Assembly: GCA_050954785.1 (NCBI GenBank)
Contig: JBPBQO010000146.1
Location: 13,042 to 77,041 of the forward strand
Reading direction: 5' to 3'
Source: Lichenicola sp050954785
Lineage (GTDB): Bacteria > Pseudomonadota > Alphaproteobacteria > Acetobacterales > Acetobacteraceae
DNA length: 64,000 nucleotides
The position numbers and the translations under genes are program-made. Below the pieces are notes generated by a model. It was not told where the DNA came from and did no database searches. It was given only the letters and a program-made list of their open reading frames with translations. Positions within the stretch are counted from its first letter, which is position 1, and each line of letters opens with the position of its first letter. Below are positions 27,458 to 36,347 of this stretch, piece after piece.

Positions 27458-28801
27458 ATGAAACAATCGGTGGAAGCTCCACAGCGCCTCTTACTGTTCG
27501 TGGTCAGTTTTGCGGGCTTTGCCTCGTTGTTGCCGCAAGGTGCGATGGGACAACAGTTGGTTCAGCAGTATTTTCCATCAGATGTGCCGGGATATGCGCC
27601 GGACTTCAGTTCTTCGGTGGTCAATCGGCTGGTCACTCAGAATCAGTCTCAGGGAATAAATGTCGGCAGTTTCGTCGTGCGTCCCACTGCAACCCAGGCG
27701 TTCGGCTACAATAGCAGTACGCTCGGATTGCCCGGAACTGGAAGCTCCAGTGAGTCCACATCGGCAGGAATCGGTGTCAAATCGAACTGGGGTCGCGATA
27801 GTCTCGGCGCATCCGTCAGCGTAGCCGACCAGCGTTATCTCGATATCCCGATCGCGAGTTTCACCAACTGGAACGCCGCGATTGGGGGTGCTGTCGCGCT
27901 TGGCGACGACTCTCTCAGCCTAGCTTATTCTCATCTTGCGCTTCATCTTTCGGCAACCGACCTCGGCGTCTATGGGGTAACGACACCAGCACCTTACGAC
28001 GTCAACGACGTCAGGCTGTCCTACAACAGCACGTTTGGCCGTTTCAGCGTTACGCCTTCCTTCGAGTTCGAAGACTTCTCTTTCGGAACAAGTAGCGGCC
28101 AGACGAACATCAACTATGCGTCACTCAGCCATCATCTAGAATCCGGTTCGTTGCAGACACGGTATCAATTGTCGACGGGCAATGCCGTCGTTGCAATTCT
28201 CCGTGGATCGACTGCTCAATTCTCCCGTCTTCCCGGAACCACTCCAAATAATTATGGTGACATCGAGGCATTCGTCGGCCTCGATTTCCGTGGCGATAGT
28301 GTGGTTCAGTATAGGGTGCTGATTGGCGGCGAACATCGAAGCTTTTCATCCGCCGGTTTCGTTTCGGCCAGTACACCAACCGCTGAGGTCGACGCGGTAT
28401 GGACGCCGACACGGTTGGACACCGTAACGGCAAGTCTGTTTCGTCGCCTCGATGATCCAGAGTCACCATTTGCACGCAACCAGACAATTACGTTTGGCAC
28501 ACTACAATACGATCACGAGCTCAGGCAGAACCTTTATTTTCGTGTGATCGGTTCCCTCGGAGCAACCGACTCTCAATCGAATAGAGTTGGTCAAGAAAAC
28601 AATAGCCAGACCCAGTATAAGACCGGCGTATCCGGAACCTGGTTGGTAAACCGTCATGTCAGCACGTCTTTAGGATATAGTTTTAATCACAGCCACAGTT
28701 CATCGAACGTGTCCGCGCTTGAAAACGTTACGGCCTTCGGCACGACCTTCAACAGTTTCACCAGTCATACGGTTTCGATCAGCGTCAGCTTCTTCGAATA
28801 G
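27458..28801 (+). CDS. Outer-membrane beta-barrel protein of the EPS operon
   Basis: 447 residues from the ATG at 27458, with an AGG seven bases before it. Signal peptide of about 30 residues (RLLLFVVSFAGFASLLPQGAMG-QQ). The remainder alternates short beta-strands rich in Tyr, Phe, Ser and Thr (for example GIGVKSNWGRDSLGASVSVA) and ends in aromatic Phe before the last Glu, SVSFFE. It resembles the putative beta-barrel porin 2 family seen in EPS operons. No counterpart exists in the xanthan gum operon. It may form or support the outer-membrane exit path. Confidence 0.78.
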   Translation: MKQSVEAPQRLLLFVVSFAGFASLLPQGAMGQQLVQQYFPSDVPGYAPDFSSSVVNRLVTQNQSQGINVGSFVVRPTATQAFGYNSSTLGLPGTGSSSESTSAGIGVKSNWGRDSLGASVSVADQRYLDIPIASFTNWNAAIGGAVALGDDSLSLAYSHLALHLSATDLGVYGVTTPAPYDVNDVRLSYNSTFGRFSVTPSFEFEDFSFGTSSGQTNINYASLSHHLESGSLQTRYQLSTGNAVVAILRGSTAQFSRLPGTTPNNYGDIEAFVGLDFRGDSVVQYRVLIGGEHRSFSSAGFVSASTPTAEVDAVWTPTRLDTVTASLFRRLDDPESPFARNQTITFGTLQYDHELRQNLYFRVIGSLGATDSQSNRVGQENNSQTQYKTGVSGTWLVNRHVSTSLGYSFNHSHSSSNVSALENVTAFGTTFNSFTSHTVSISVSFFE

Positions 28802-28850
28802 ACCCGACAGCGCCTAGTCTTCAAAACTTAACTCATTCACCGAGAGCAAA

Positions 28851-29465
28851 ATGACCTTTGTAAAGCATCCATCGGGTCGGCGATCTTTGCCAGCAAGACC
28901 GATTGTGTCAGTTGCGATCATGCTTTCTCTTGCCATAAGCATGGAAGGATGTGCACCGGGATCGAAACTGTCTCCGTTGCCGCCAGCCACGAGCGCAGGG
29001 TATGTCCTTGGCCCAAGTGACCAGATACGCGTCATCACTTATAATGAGCCACAACTTACAAACAGCTTCACGGTCGGCGACAACGGGAGCATTGCCTTTC
29101 CGTTGATCGGCACTGTCCATGCTGCCGGAATGGCCGCTAATGACGTAGCCGCCACGATCTCGACCGCACTTGTAGAAAAAAAGCTCCTAAGCGAGCCCAG
29201 CGTGTCTGTTGAAATCACGCAATATCGGCCAATCTTCGTGTTGGGCGAGGTCAGTCATCCTGGACAATATCCGTACCAGCCGGGGATGACGATGTTGAGC
29301 GGTGTCGCCTTGGCGGGTGGCTTCACCTATCGCGCCATTACCGGCTATGGCGGTGCTGTCAGAAGCCAGGGTGAAGAGGCCGGGCATGCGATCGAAGGCA
29401 AGATCGGTAGAGCTACATACCTCCAGCCGGGTGACGTCATAACAATTTACGAGCGGTACTTCTAA
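28851..29465 (+). CDS. gumB: Polysaccharide export lipoprotein (GumB/Wza-like)
   Basis: 204 residues. Lipoprotein signal with lipobox MEGC (Cys near 33). Poly_export domain (YVLGPSDQIRVITYNEPQLTN, VGDNGSIAFPLIGTV, LSEPSVSVEI) followed by a SLBB-like segment (FVLGEVSHPGQYPYQPGMT). It is short, like GumB, and lacks the C-terminal helix of E. coli Wza that forms the outer-membrane pore; the barrel protein encoded just upstream may fill that role. Last gene of the operon, followed by a strong inverted repeat. Confidence 0.92.
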   Translation: MTFVKHPSGRRSLPARPIVSVAIMLSLAISMEGCAPGSKLSPLPPATSAGYVLGPSDQIRVITYNEPQLTNSFTVGDNGSIAFPLIGTVHAAGMAANDVAATISTALVEKKLLSEPSVSVEITQYRPIFVLGEVSHPGQYPYQPGMTMLSGVALAGGFTYRAITGYGGAVRSQGEEAGHAIEGKIGRATYLQPGDVITIYERYF

Positions 29466-29483
29466 GACAACCCTACGTAATCT

Positions 29484-29525
29484 CCGGACTGACATTAACA
29501 ACAATACTTCGTGTCAGTCCGGTTT
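29484..29525 (+). terminator. Terminator of gumDMCH-barrel-gumB operon
   Basis: CCGGACTGACA (29484-29494) and TGTCAGTCCGG (29512-29522) are a perfect 11-bp inverted repeat with a 17-base loop, 18 bp after the gumB stop and followed by TTT. The next gene starts 470 bp later, consistent with the end of the operon. Confidence 0.6.
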
Positions 29526-29995
29526 GCGGCTTGTGTTTCGTCTTGCGAACGGATGAATGCGTAAGCAGTAAGCTTTGAGAAATATAACTTCTGCAGCGCT
29601 GTAATAATATTGCTGTGCGTCGGCTGCAGGATTGATTGGGCAGAGCGCTGAGGATTTCGCTGGAATTCTGACGACTTCCGAATGTTGCCCATGTCTCGCG
29701 GCAATGCGCTTTCGTCGACGCCACCAATCACGTCGATTTGACTGCACGAGTTTGACTGGGTTGAGCAGGTGTCGATGATGACTGCTGGATCAGACCAAAT
29801 GTATTATGCATCGCTACTTTCTATTCGATTGCACAAAAACCGACTGCACACCTCATCCTGAAAGGCTAATCGCAAAATCAGTGTAATAACTGATAGAATC
29901 CCAGAAGTGATAATTCGCGAAAAACTTCGACAAAACCTTCTGCTTGTGCTTTTACTGATTATCAATAGTCGATAGCTCGTGGCAGGAAGCACTCA
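29526..29995. other. Intergenic region
   Basis: About 470 bp of moderate GC with an AT-rich second half. Minus-strand frames here show no recognisable domain. The ribosome binding site for the next gene (GGCAGGAAGC) is at its end. Confidence 0.5.
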
Positions 29996-30958
29996 ATGGC
30001 GAGATCTGGCGTTACCACGGTCGACTTCAAATATGCCGATTCGCCCTTGCAGGTTCCCGGTTTTGCCGTAGGCGAAAAAGAGAAAACTGCATTTGGAAGC
30101 CGTGGGTTCGTTGAGCTTCGTCAAGTCAGTCCGCCCGATGATTTATTTGCCATACGGACGCGGATCTCGGGGCTTTTTGCCCGTCGTGCCGGTCATGAGG
30201 AAGGATTGTTCTTCGACTTTGCAGGAAGCGACGATCAGACGAACAAGATGCGGCTTCCGCAATTGCTCGATGTCAGAAACTTCGCGCCGGAACTGACCAG
30301 GACTGCATTCTTTCGCAACGCAAGCGACATTGCAAAATCGTTGCTCGGACCAGATGCGACGTTCAAGGCGGATCACGCGCTGATGAAACCCTCCAGCGAC
30401 GGAGCGGCAACACCCTGGCATCAGGACGATGCGTTTCGGAACCTGGACAGCGAATATAACGAAATCAGCATCTGGTTGGCTCTCCAGGATACAACTCGCG
30501 AAAACGGTTGTATGGGTTTCGTTCCTGTATCGAAGGGCGATGAAATCTTGCCTCACCGGTGGGTTGGCGGCGACCGCCGGATCCATGCTCTCGAATGTTA
30601 TGATGGATGGTCGGCGGAAGACGTCGTCTGGTGTCCTTTGTCGTCGGGAGACTGCACTGTCCATACGAACCGTGTTCTACACGGCGCCGGTCCCAACGTT
30701 TCCAAGCAACCCCGTATGGCGTACGTCCTTGTTTTCGGAACGCCGGTCAAGAAACCTGCGGTTCCGGTTCACCACGCCTGGCTGAAGAATAAAATCGAGC
30801 CGAGGGCCGAGCGCCGTCAGCAATGGCTCCGGCGTGGGGGTATTGCCATCCATGTCTGGCGCCGGTTCAAGCAGATTCCCGAAATCGGTATTCTCGAGAT
30901 GACAAACCGGGTCGTTCTGAAAGTCGGTAAAAGGCTTACCCATCGGAATGCCGGGTGA
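29996..30958 (+). CDS. Phytanoyl-CoA dioxygenase (PhyH) family protein
   Basis: 320 residues with AGGA ten bases before the ATG. A 2-oxoglutarate/Fe(II) oxygenase: the iron ligands are seen as His142 and Asp144 (WHQDDAF) and His229 (TNRVLHGAGPN), with the intervening GCMGFVPVSKGDEILPHRW loop of PhyH enzymes. The substrate is unknown. Its place directly after the polysaccharide operon, on the same strand and with similar base use, makes a modifying role possible but unproven. The C-terminal 50 residues are basic (Arg/Lys rich). Convergent with the copper ATPase. Confidence 0.82.
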   Translation: MARSGVTTVDFKYADSPLQVPGFAVGEKEKTAFGSRGFVELRQVSPPDDLFAIRTRISGLFARRAGHEEGLFFDFAGSDDQTNKMRLPQLLDVRNFAPELTRTAFFRNASDIAKSLLGPDATFKADHALMKPSSDGAATPWHQDDAFRNLDSEYNEISIWLALQDTTRENGCMGFVPVSKGDEILPHRWVGGDRRIHALECYDGWSAEDVVWCPLSSGDCTVHTNRVLHGAGPNVSKQPRMAYVLVFGTPVKKPAVPVHHAWLKNKIEPRAERRQQWLRRGGIAIHVWRRFKQIPEIGILEMTNRVVLKVGKRLTHRNAG

Positions 30959-30994
30959 TCCCGGCTTTGTCCAGCAGCAAGCCAGGCGGAACCG

Positions 30995-33340
30995 CTATAG
31001 CGGTGCTGTTCGCAGGCGCAGAGCGTTGGCGATGACCGAGACCGAGCTGAGCGACATCGCCAATGCCGCGATCGTCGGGCTCAGCAGAATACCGAAGATC
31101 GGGTAGAGGACACCAGCAGCAACCGGGATGCCTATGACGTTATAGGCGAATGCGAACACCAGGTTCTGGCGAATGTTGCGCATCGTCAGGCGGCTGAGCG
31201 AGCGCGCCCGCACGAGCGCCGACAAGTCGCCGTTCACCAGGGTGATGCCGGCACTCTGGATCGCCACTTCCGTGCCGGTGCCCATCGCGATGCCGACATC
31301 CGCTTCCGCTAGTGCCGGCGCGTCGTTGACGCCGTCTCCGGCCATGGCGACGACATGACCCTTTGCTTTCATCTCGCGAACGATCCGATGCTTGTCCTCG
31401 GGCAGCGTGTCGCCGTGTACGTCGGTGATACCCAGCGTCTTGCCGACGGCCCGGGCCGTCGTCGCATTGTCGCCGGTCAGCATCACGATGTTGATACCGT
31501 CCGCGCGTAATGCCTTCAGGGCGGCGTCGGTGGTAGCCTTGATCGGATCTTCTATGCCGACGATCGCCCCGGGTTTCCCGTCCACCGCCAGGAACAGTGC
31601 GGTGGTGCCGTCGTGACGAAGCCGATCCGCCTGCTCGTTCATGCTCGAGAAATCGATCTGCAACTCGCCCATCCAGGCAGCATTGCCGAGTGCGACTGAT
31701 CGTCCGCCGAGCGTCGCGGATACGCCTTTTCCGGTGCTGGAGAGGAACTCCGCCGTATCCTGCATGACCAGCCCACGTCGCTTCGCCTCCGCGACGATCG
31801 CCGCCGCCAGCGGATGCTCGCTGGATCGCTCCACACCGGCGGCAAGCGCCAGCAGATCGTCTTCCGGCAGGCTGTCGGCAGCAGCGAGTACCGCGACCAC
31901 GCGGGGCTTGCCCTCGGTCACGGTTCCGGTTTTGTCGATCACCAGCACATCGACCTTCTCCAGCCGTTCGAGCGCCTCCGCGGACTTGATCAGCACTCCG
32001 GCGCCGGCACCCTTGCCGACACCGACCCCGATGCTCATCGGCGTCGCCAGTCCGAGCGCGCAGGGACAGGCGATGATGACGACCGATACTGCGGCGACCA
32101 ATCCGTACGCGAGTGCCGGCGACGGTCCCCAAATTGCCCAGGCGATGAACGCGAGTGCGGCCACCGCAAGCACGATGGGCACGAAATAGCCGGCGACATG
32201 ATCGGCCACGCGCTGGATCGGCGCGCGGCTTCGTTGCGCGTCGGCGACCATGGCGACGATCCGCGCCAGCATGGTGTCGGCACCCACCTTGTCCGCCCGC
32301 ATGACCAGCGAGCCGGTACCGTTGATGGTGCCGCCGATCAGCCTGTCGCCGGCCTGCTTGAACACCGGCATCGGCTCGCCGGTGATCATCGCCTCGTCGA
32401 CGGCGCTGCTGCCGTCCAGCACCGCGCCATCAACCGGAATGCCGTCGCCAGGACGCACCCGGAGTCGGTCGCCGGATTCCACCTGATCGAGCGGGATCTC
32501 GTTGTCATGACCATCCGTGCCGAGACGCCACGCAGTTTTCGGCGTGAGATTGAGCAGTGCCCGGATTGCTCCGCCGGTGCGGTCGCGGGCCCGCAATTCG
32601 AGAACCTGGCCGAGCAGGACGAGTACGGTAATGACCGCGGCCGCTTCGAAATAGACCGCGACCGTACCGCCCATGCCGCGGAACCCGAGCGGGAAGATGC
32701 CGGGCAGGAACGTTGCGAACAGGCTGTACAAATAGGCGGTCCCGGTCCCGAGCGCGATCAGGCTGAACATGTTCAGGCTCCGGTGCATGACCGATGCCCA
32801 GCCGCGCTGGAAGAACGGCCATCCGGCCCAGAGCACCACCGGCGTCGACAGGGCAAGCTGGATCCAAGCCGATATTCGTGGCGGCACCAGTGCATCGAGC
32901 CCGAGTGCCGGGATGTGGCCGCTCATCTCCAGCACGAACACCGGCAGCGTCAGCACAAGCGCGATCCAGAACCGGCGCGTCATGTCGATAAGCTCGTGGT
33001 TGATCGGAGCCTCGGCGGTCATCGCCATCGGCTCGAGCGCCATGCCGCAGAACGGGCAACTGCCGGGACCTTCGTTACGCACGTCCGGATGCATCGGGCA
33101 GGTGTAGAGCGCGCCGGGCAGGGCAGGCGGAACCGCACCCGCCGGCGCCGGGTGCAGATATTTTTCGGGGTCGGCGATGAACTTCGTGCGGCAGCCCGCG
33201 GAGCAGAAGTGGAACGACGCGCCCGCATGGTCGTGCCGGTGCTTCGACGTTTCCGGATCGACCGTCATGCCGCAAACCGGATCGACGACCCGGTTGGACG
33301 CTGCATGATCGTGGAGGTGGTCGCAATGATGGTCGGTCAC
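30995..33340 (-). CDS. copA: Copper-translocating P-type ATPase (CopA-like) with YHS domain
   Basis: 781 residues from a GTG at 33340 preceded by GAGGA. N-terminus: His-rich start, a YHS domain (DPVCGMTVDPETSK, FHFCSAGC), then a heavy-metal-binding module (YTCPMHPDVRNEGPGSCPFCGM); no classic CxxC HMA domain. Core: TGEP, the membrane metal site CPC in ACPCALG, phosphorylation site DKTGT, LTGDN and GDGVNDAP. TM7 FAYNVIG and TM8 MSLSSVSVIANALRL match Cu(I) export ATPases (PIB-1). It exports Cu(I) from the cytoplasm. Divergent from csoR, with a metal-sensor operator between them. Confidence 0.94.
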   Translation of the reverse strand: MTDHHCDHLHDHAASNRVVDPVCGMTVDPETSKHRHDHAGASFHFCSAGCRTKFIADPEKYLHPAPAGAVPPALPGALYTCPMHPDVRNEGPGSCPFCGMALEPMAMTAEAPINHELIDMTRRFWIALVLTLPVFVLEMSGHIPALGLDALVPPRISAWIQLALSTPVVLWAGWPFFQRGWASVMHRSLNMFSLIALGTGTAYLYSLFATFLPGIFPLGFRGMGGTVAVYFEAAAVITVLVLLGQVLELRARDRTGGAIRALLNLTPKTAWRLGTDGHDNEIPLDQVESGDRLRVRPGDGIPVDGAVLDGSSAVDEAMITGEPMPVFKQAGDRLIGGTINGTGSLVMRADKVGADTMLARIVAMVADAQRSRAPIQRVADHVAGYFVPIVLAVAALAFIAWAIWGPSPALAYGLVAAVSVVIIACPCALGLATPMSIGVGVGKGAGAGVLIKSAEALERLEKVDVLVIDKTGTVTEGKPRVVAVLAAADSLPEDDLLALAAGVERSSEHPLAAAIVAEAKRRGLVMQDTAEFLSSTGKGVSATLGGRSVALGNAAWMGELQIDFSSMNEQADRLRHDGTTALFLAVDGKPGAIVGIEDPIKATTDAALKALRADGINIVMLTGDNATTARAVGKTLGITDVHGDTLPEDKHRIVREMKAKGHVVAMAGDGVNDAPALAEADVGIAMGTGTEVAIQSAGITLVNGDLSALVRARSLSRLTMRNIRQNLVFAFAYNVIGIPVAAGVLYPIFGILLSPTIAALAMSLSSVSVIANALRLRTAPL

Positions 33341-33397
33341 GGGAAGTCCTCGAAGGGTTCGGGTCATCGGACGGCGTCGATTGCTGCTTGTCGCATA

Positions 33398-33412
33398 TAC
33401 CCCATGGGGGTA
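33398..33412. promoter_or_regulatory. CsoR/RcnR-type operator
   Basis: TACCCC-AT-GGGGGTA is a G-tract inverted repeat of the kind bound by CsoR/RcnR/FrmR repressors. It lies between the divergent copper ATPase and the regulator gene, ending 11 bp before the csoR ATG, so the repressor could control both genes. Confidence 0.75.
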
Positions 33413-33423
33413 GGGTAACAAGT

Positions 33424-33699
33424 ATGCACGATGTCACGAAGAAGCAGGTCTCCATCCGGCTCAGGAAGGTCCAGGGCCAGATCGGCGGTCTGCTGCGCAT
33501 GGTCGAGGAGGATCGCTACTGCGTGGACGTGCTGACGCTGATCAGCGCCACCCGGGCGGCGCTGCACACCATCGAGAGCCGGATCCTCGAGGACCACGTG
33601 TCGCATTGCGTCGCCGACGCCTTTTCGTCCGGCGACCGGGTCGACCAGCAGCATAAGATAACCGAGCTCGTCGCCACGATCGGACGAATGACGAAGTAG
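33424..33699 (+). CDS. csoR: CsoR-family metal-sensing repressor
   Basis: 91 residues, all-helical DUF156 family. The Cu(I) ligand set of CsoR is intact: Cys33 (RYCVDVL), His58 and Cys62 (EDHVSHCV). An N-terminal RLRKVQGQIGGLLRMVE helix is typical. In the absence of copper it would bind the G-tract operator 11 bp upstream and repress itself and the divergent ATPase. An upstream in-frame start would read through the operator, so the ATG at 33424 is chosen. Confidence 0.92.
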   Translation: MHDVTKKQVSIRLRKVQGQIGGLLRMVEEDRYCVDVLTLISATRAALHTIESRILEDHVSHCVADAFSSGDRVDQQHKITELVATIGRMTK

Positions 33700-33722
33700 C
33701 CGTGTTTCTTGGTCCCGGGCCG

Positions 33723-34055
33723 CTATCCGCCCGAACCGGATCGGGAGAACAGGTTCACCACCAGCACGCCGCACAGGATGAGCGCCATGCCGATGATCGC
33801 GGCGAGGTCCGGGGCCTGATCGAACAGGATCCATGCGAGCAGGGAGATCAGCACGATGCCGATGCCCGACCAGATCGCATAGGCGATGCCGACCGGCATG
33901 GTGCGCAGCGTCAGCGAAAGACAGTAGAAGGAAATCCCGTAACCGATCACCACGATGACCGACGGCCAGAGCCGGGTGAAGCCGGCCGATGCCTTGAGTG
34001 CCGACGTGGCCGCGGTCTCGGCAAGGATGGCGATCAACAGGGTAAGATAAGGCAT
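33723..34055 (-). CDS. SMR-family multidrug/quaternary ammonium transporter
   Basis: 110 residues with four membrane helices. The proton/drug-coupling Glu is in the first helix (AILAETAATSALKAS), GYGISFYCLSLTLRTMPVGIAYAIWSGIG contains the conserved Trp and Gly residues of EmrE-type pumps. Works as a small antiparallel dimer exporting lipophilic cations by proton antiport; EmrE-type rather than the Gdx/SugE guanidinium type by the AIWSGIG motif. Single gene, convergent with csoR. Confidence 0.9.
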   Translation of the reverse strand: MPYLTLLIAILAETAATSALKASAGFTRLWPSVIVVIGYGISFYCLSLTLRTMPVGIAYAIWSGIGIVLISLLAWILFDQAPDLAAIIGMALILCGVLVVNLFSRSGSGG

Positions 34056-34153
34056 GGACGCCGTTCTGCTCCCGGATGTGGCGCGGTTCTACTGTCGGCG
34101 ACGTTCATTGTGGCTGGCCCGACAGGCGCGAACGATAGCGTGCGGATGGAACG

Positions 34154-34903
34154 ATGGCTGATCTGTTCGATACCCTGACACCCGCGCCCGGCGAGGCGGT
34201 GGGCTTGGCGCCCGATGCCTGGCTGTTGCCGGGTTTCGCCGGCACGGAAGCGCAGGCATTGCTGGCCGACCTGCTTGCCGTGGCGGAGGAGTCGCCGTTC
34301 CGCCATCTCGTCACGCCGGGCGGCGCTACGATGTCGGTGGCGATGACCAACTGCGGCGGCCTGGGCTGGATCAGCGATCGTCGCGGCTATCGCTACGAGC
34401 CGGTCGACCCGCTTACCTCCCGATCCTGGCCAACGATGCCGGATCGGTTCCTGCACTTGGCGCGGCGAGCCTCCGATGCTGCCGGCTTCCCCGGCTTTGC
34501 GCCGGACGCATGCCTGATCAACCGCTACGTGCCCCGATCCAAGCTGTCGCTGCACCAGGACCGCGACGAGCTGGATCTCGATGCCCCGATCGTGTCCGTA
34601 TCGCTCGGTCTGCCAGCGGTGTTCATGTTCGGCGGCCAGGCTCGCGGCGCGTGCGCATCCCGGCACCGCCTGCAGAGCGGTGATGTCGCCGTCTGGGGCG
34701 GCGCATCCAGACTGGCCTTCCATGGCATCGCGCCGCTTGCGGACGGCACGCACCACCTGACCGGGCCGTTCCGCTACAACCTGACCTTCCGAAAGGTCAC
34801 GTCCGACTCAGGGTCGGGGGCAGTCCGGAGCGGTAAACTCCCCGTCGTCGCACTTTCGTTCCTGCCGGAATGGGAGGATAAGAGCGCCATTCCAGGTATA
34901 TGA
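34154..34903 (+). CDS. alkB: DNA oxidative demethylase AlkB
   Basis: 249 residues; E. coli AlkB has 216. It removes methyl groups from 1-methyladenine and 3-methylcytosine using Fe(II) and 2-oxoglutarate. Metal ligands His and Asp in SLHQDRDE, distal His in LAFHGI, and the 2-oxoglutarate-binding RYNLTFR are present. NRYVPRSKLSLHQD and GGLGWISDRRGYRY match the family. The last 30 or so residues (from SDSGSGAV) go beyond the usual end and look unrelated. Starts 98 bp from the SMR gene, divergently. Confidence 0.93.
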   Translation: MADLFDTLTPAPGEAVGLAPDAWLLPGFAGTEAQALLADLLAVAEESPFRHLVTPGGATMSVAMTNCGGLGWISDRRGYRYEPVDPLTSRSWPTMPDRFLHLARRASDAAGFPGFAPDACLINRYVPRSKLSLHQDRDELDLDAPIVSVSLGLPAVFMFGGQARGACASRHRLQSGDVAVWGGASRLAFHGIAPLADGTHHLTGPFRYNLTFRKVTSDSGSGAVRSGKLPVVALSFLPEWEDKSAIPGI

Positions 34904-34955
34904 GGGCTGTTTCGCGCGGTTCGCCTGCCTGACAGAGGATCCGGAAGCCAGATCG

Positions 34956-36347
34956 ATGAGCGCTGTTCTATCTGCGACAGGCCCGACCCGCCCAGCCTGG
35001 ACCCCCGACACGTGGCGCTCGTTCCCGATCAGCCAGGCGCCGTCCTATCCGGACCAGGACGCGCTCGACACGGTCGAGGCGCGTCTGCGCGGATATCCGC
35101 CGCTGGTGTTCGCGGGTGAGGCACGTCGGCTGAAGCAGCAGCTCGCACTCGCTGCCCAGGGCCGTGCCTTCGTGCTGCAGGGCGGCGCCTGTGCCGAGAG
35201 CTTCGGCGAGTTCAAGGCGGACATCATCCGCGACACTTTTCGCGTGCTGCTGCAGATGGCGGTGGTGCTGACTTTCGGCGCCAAGGTGCCGGTGGTGAAG
35301 ATCGGCCGCATGGCCGGCCAGTATGCCAAGCCGCGTTCCTCCGGCATGGAGATCATGGCCGGCGAGACGCTGCCGTCCTATCGCGGCGACATCATCAACG
35401 GTCCGGACTTCACCTCGGCGGACCGTGTGCCCGACCCGGTGCGGATGGAAACCGGATATTTCCAGTCGGCCGGCACGCTCAACCTGCTGCGCGCTTTCGC
35501 CGGCGGCGGCTATGCCAACCTGCACCAGGTGCATCGCTGGAATCTCGGTTTCGTCGAGCGCAGCCCGCTGGCGGCCCGCTACCAGGATCTGGCCCAGCGG
35601 ATCGACGAGACGCTGGAGTTCATGGGGGCCTGCGGCCTGTCGGCCAATGCGCCGCAGGTCAACGAGACCGAGTTCTATACCAGTCACGAGGCGCTGCTGC
35701 TGCCGTACGAGCAGGCGCTGACCCGGGTCGATTCCACCACCGGCGACTGGTACGGCTGCTCGGCGCATTTCCTTTGGATCGGCGACCGCACCCGCCAGCC
35801 GGACGGCGCGCATGTCGAATACCTGCGCGGCGTGCGCAATCCGATCGGCCTCAAGGTCGGTCCGACCACCACCACCGACGATTTGCTTCGGCTGATCGAT
35901 CTGCTCAATCCGCACGAGGAAGCCGGACGCCTGACGCTGATCAGCCGGATGGGCGCCGAGGGAGTCGCCCGTCATTTGCCGCCGTTGCTCCGGGCGGTGC
36001 AGAAGGCCGGCCGCAAGGTGGTCTGGCTGTGCGACCCGATGCACGGCAACACCATCAGCACCGCCTCCAAGATCAAGACCCGCTCGTTCGATGCGATCCT
36101 GTCGGAGCTGCGAGGCTTCTTCGACGTGTTCGCGGCCGAGGGCGCATGGCCCGGCGGCATCCATGTCGAGATGACCGGCCAGGATGTCACCGAATGCGTC
36201 GGCGGTGCGCACCGTCTGACCGAAGCCGATCTCGGCAACCGCTACGAGACCTTCTGCGACCCGCGCCTCAACGCGGAGCAGTCGCTCGAGATGGCGTTCC
36301 TGGTCGCTGAGGAACTGACCGCGCGACGTCGCGCCAATGCACGGTGA
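34956..36347 (+). CDS. Class II 3-deoxy-7-phosphoheptulonate synthase
   Basis: 463 residues, the usual length for plant-type (class II) DAHP synthases. It condenses PEP and erythrose-4-phosphate in the first step of the shikimate pathway. Characteristic stretches: FVLQGGACAESF, VVKIGRMAGQYAKPRS, GDIINGPDF, SHEALLLPYEQALTR, SAHFLWIGDRTR, GLKVGPTTT, LISRMGAEGV, VVWLCDPMHGNT and EMTGQDVTECVGGA. These include metal and PEP ligands. A ribosome binding site GAGG lies about 15 bases before the ATG. Overlaps the next gene slightly. Confidence 0.95.
   Translation: MSAVLSATGPTRPAWTPDTWRSFPISQAPSYPDQDALDTVEARLRGYPPLVFAGEARRLKQQLALAAQGRAFVLQGGACAESFGEFKADIIRDTFRVLLQMAVVLTFGAKVPVVKIGRMAGQYAKPRSSGMEIMAGETLPSYRGDIINGPDFTSADRVPDPVRMETGYFQSAGTLNLLRAFAGGGYANLHQVHRWNLGFVERSPLAARYQDLAQRIDETLEFMGACGLSANAPQVNETEFYTSHEALLLPYEQALTRVDSTTGDWYGCSAHFLWIGDRTRQPDGAHVEYLRGVRNPIGLKVGPTTTTDDLLRLIDLLNPHEEAGRLTLISRMGAEGVARHLPPLLRAVQKAGRKVVWLCDPMHGNTISTASKIKTRSFDAILSELRGFFDVFAAEGAWPGGIHVEMTGQDVTECVGGAHRLTEADLGNRYETFCDPRLNAEQSLEMAFLVAEELTARRRANAR

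Noticed and set aside
29495..29747. Overlapping minus-strand frames of 77-84 codons after gumB
   Set aside because: Three frames overlap each other, none has domain features, and the start of the region is a terminator.
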